From the NCBI RefSeq assembly GCF_026151205.1, contig NC_087076.1, positions 14,059,675 to 14,123,674 on the forward strand: a stretch of 64,000 nt of DNA. The letters run 5' to 3'. Shown here piece after piece: positions 63,951 to 64,000 of the stretch. Within the stretch, counting starts at the first letter, position 1, and each line of letters starts with the position of its first letter. The position numbers were made by a program, and so were the translations under genes. The notes beneath the pieces were generated by a model. The model did not search any database. It saw only the letters and a list, made by a program, of their open reading frames with translations, and had not been told where the DNA came from. This stretch comes from Bolinopsis microptera (lineage: Eukaryota > Ctenophora > Tentaculata > Lobata > Bolinopsidae).

Positions 63951-64000
63951 CCTGATAAATTTTACTTTCTTCAGGGCAAAATGTTATGATAGAGTCCTGA
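63951..64000 (-). CDS. Possible exon of a minus-strand gene, cut by the window edge
   Basis: The minus strand reads DSIITFCPEESKIYQ followed by a GTACTG donor at 63,950. It could be an upstream exon of the coiled-coil gene, in which case the two cysteine-rich genes would lie inside its introns, or an exon of an unrelated gene. Too short to decide. Confidence 0.3.

Overview
The window is nuclear DNA of an invertebrate animal. Genes are split by short GT-AG introns (about 50-470 bp), the base composition is AT-rich, the standard code fits, and the gene families (SLC6 transporter, rhodopsin-like receptor, Ly6/uPAR domain, actin fragment) are animal ones. A marine, early-branching or soft-bodied invertebrate would fit the mix of Penelope-like, RAG1/Transib-like, hAT and mariner elements, but I cannot name the phylum from sequence alone.

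Left half (about 1-36 kb): almost entirely a mosaic of broken mobile elements. In order it holds a Penelope-like retroelement split by a 2,049-bp inverted-repeat insertion that itself carries a LINE remnant (1.1-4.2 kb), an actin exon-1 fragment (4.5 kb), a small unrecognised minus-strand gene end (4.6-5.0 kb), and deletion derivatives of unclassified DNA transposons (6.4-10.2 kb). These are followed by an hAT transposase tail and LINE pieces (12.1-13.9 kb), RAG1/Transib-like transposase pieces (14.2-15.2, 18.8-20.0 and 21.2-21.8 kb), an R2-type LINE end with a long open frame (15.9-17.0 kb), a CACTA-like piece (25.4-26.8 kb), a zinc-finger transposase gene (27.7-31.3 kb) and a mariner with 350-bp terminal repeats (32.7-34.0 kb).

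Right half (about 37-64 kb): host genes. A minus-strand Ly6-type GPI protein (37.1-37.6 kb) is followed by a complete 12-exon SLC6 amino-acid transporter (41.2-46.0 kb). That gene carries two tandem, equal-length versions of the exon that encodes the substrate-binding part of TM6. Next come a divergent two-exon receptor (48.4-50.0 kb), a minus-strand coiled-coil gene of at least ten exons (52.2-58.2 kb, 5' end not found), and two paralogous cysteine-rich, probably GPI-anchored secreted proteins (60.7-62.2 and 63.3-63.8 kb).

The most interesting signals are the mutually exclusive SLC6 exons, which swap a Gly/Ser position known to set substrate choice in glycine transporters, and a 35-bp minisatellite in the coiled-coil gene, each unit of which copies an exon end plus its 5' splice site. 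All gene structures are read by eye from splice signals and conserved motifs; no search was run.
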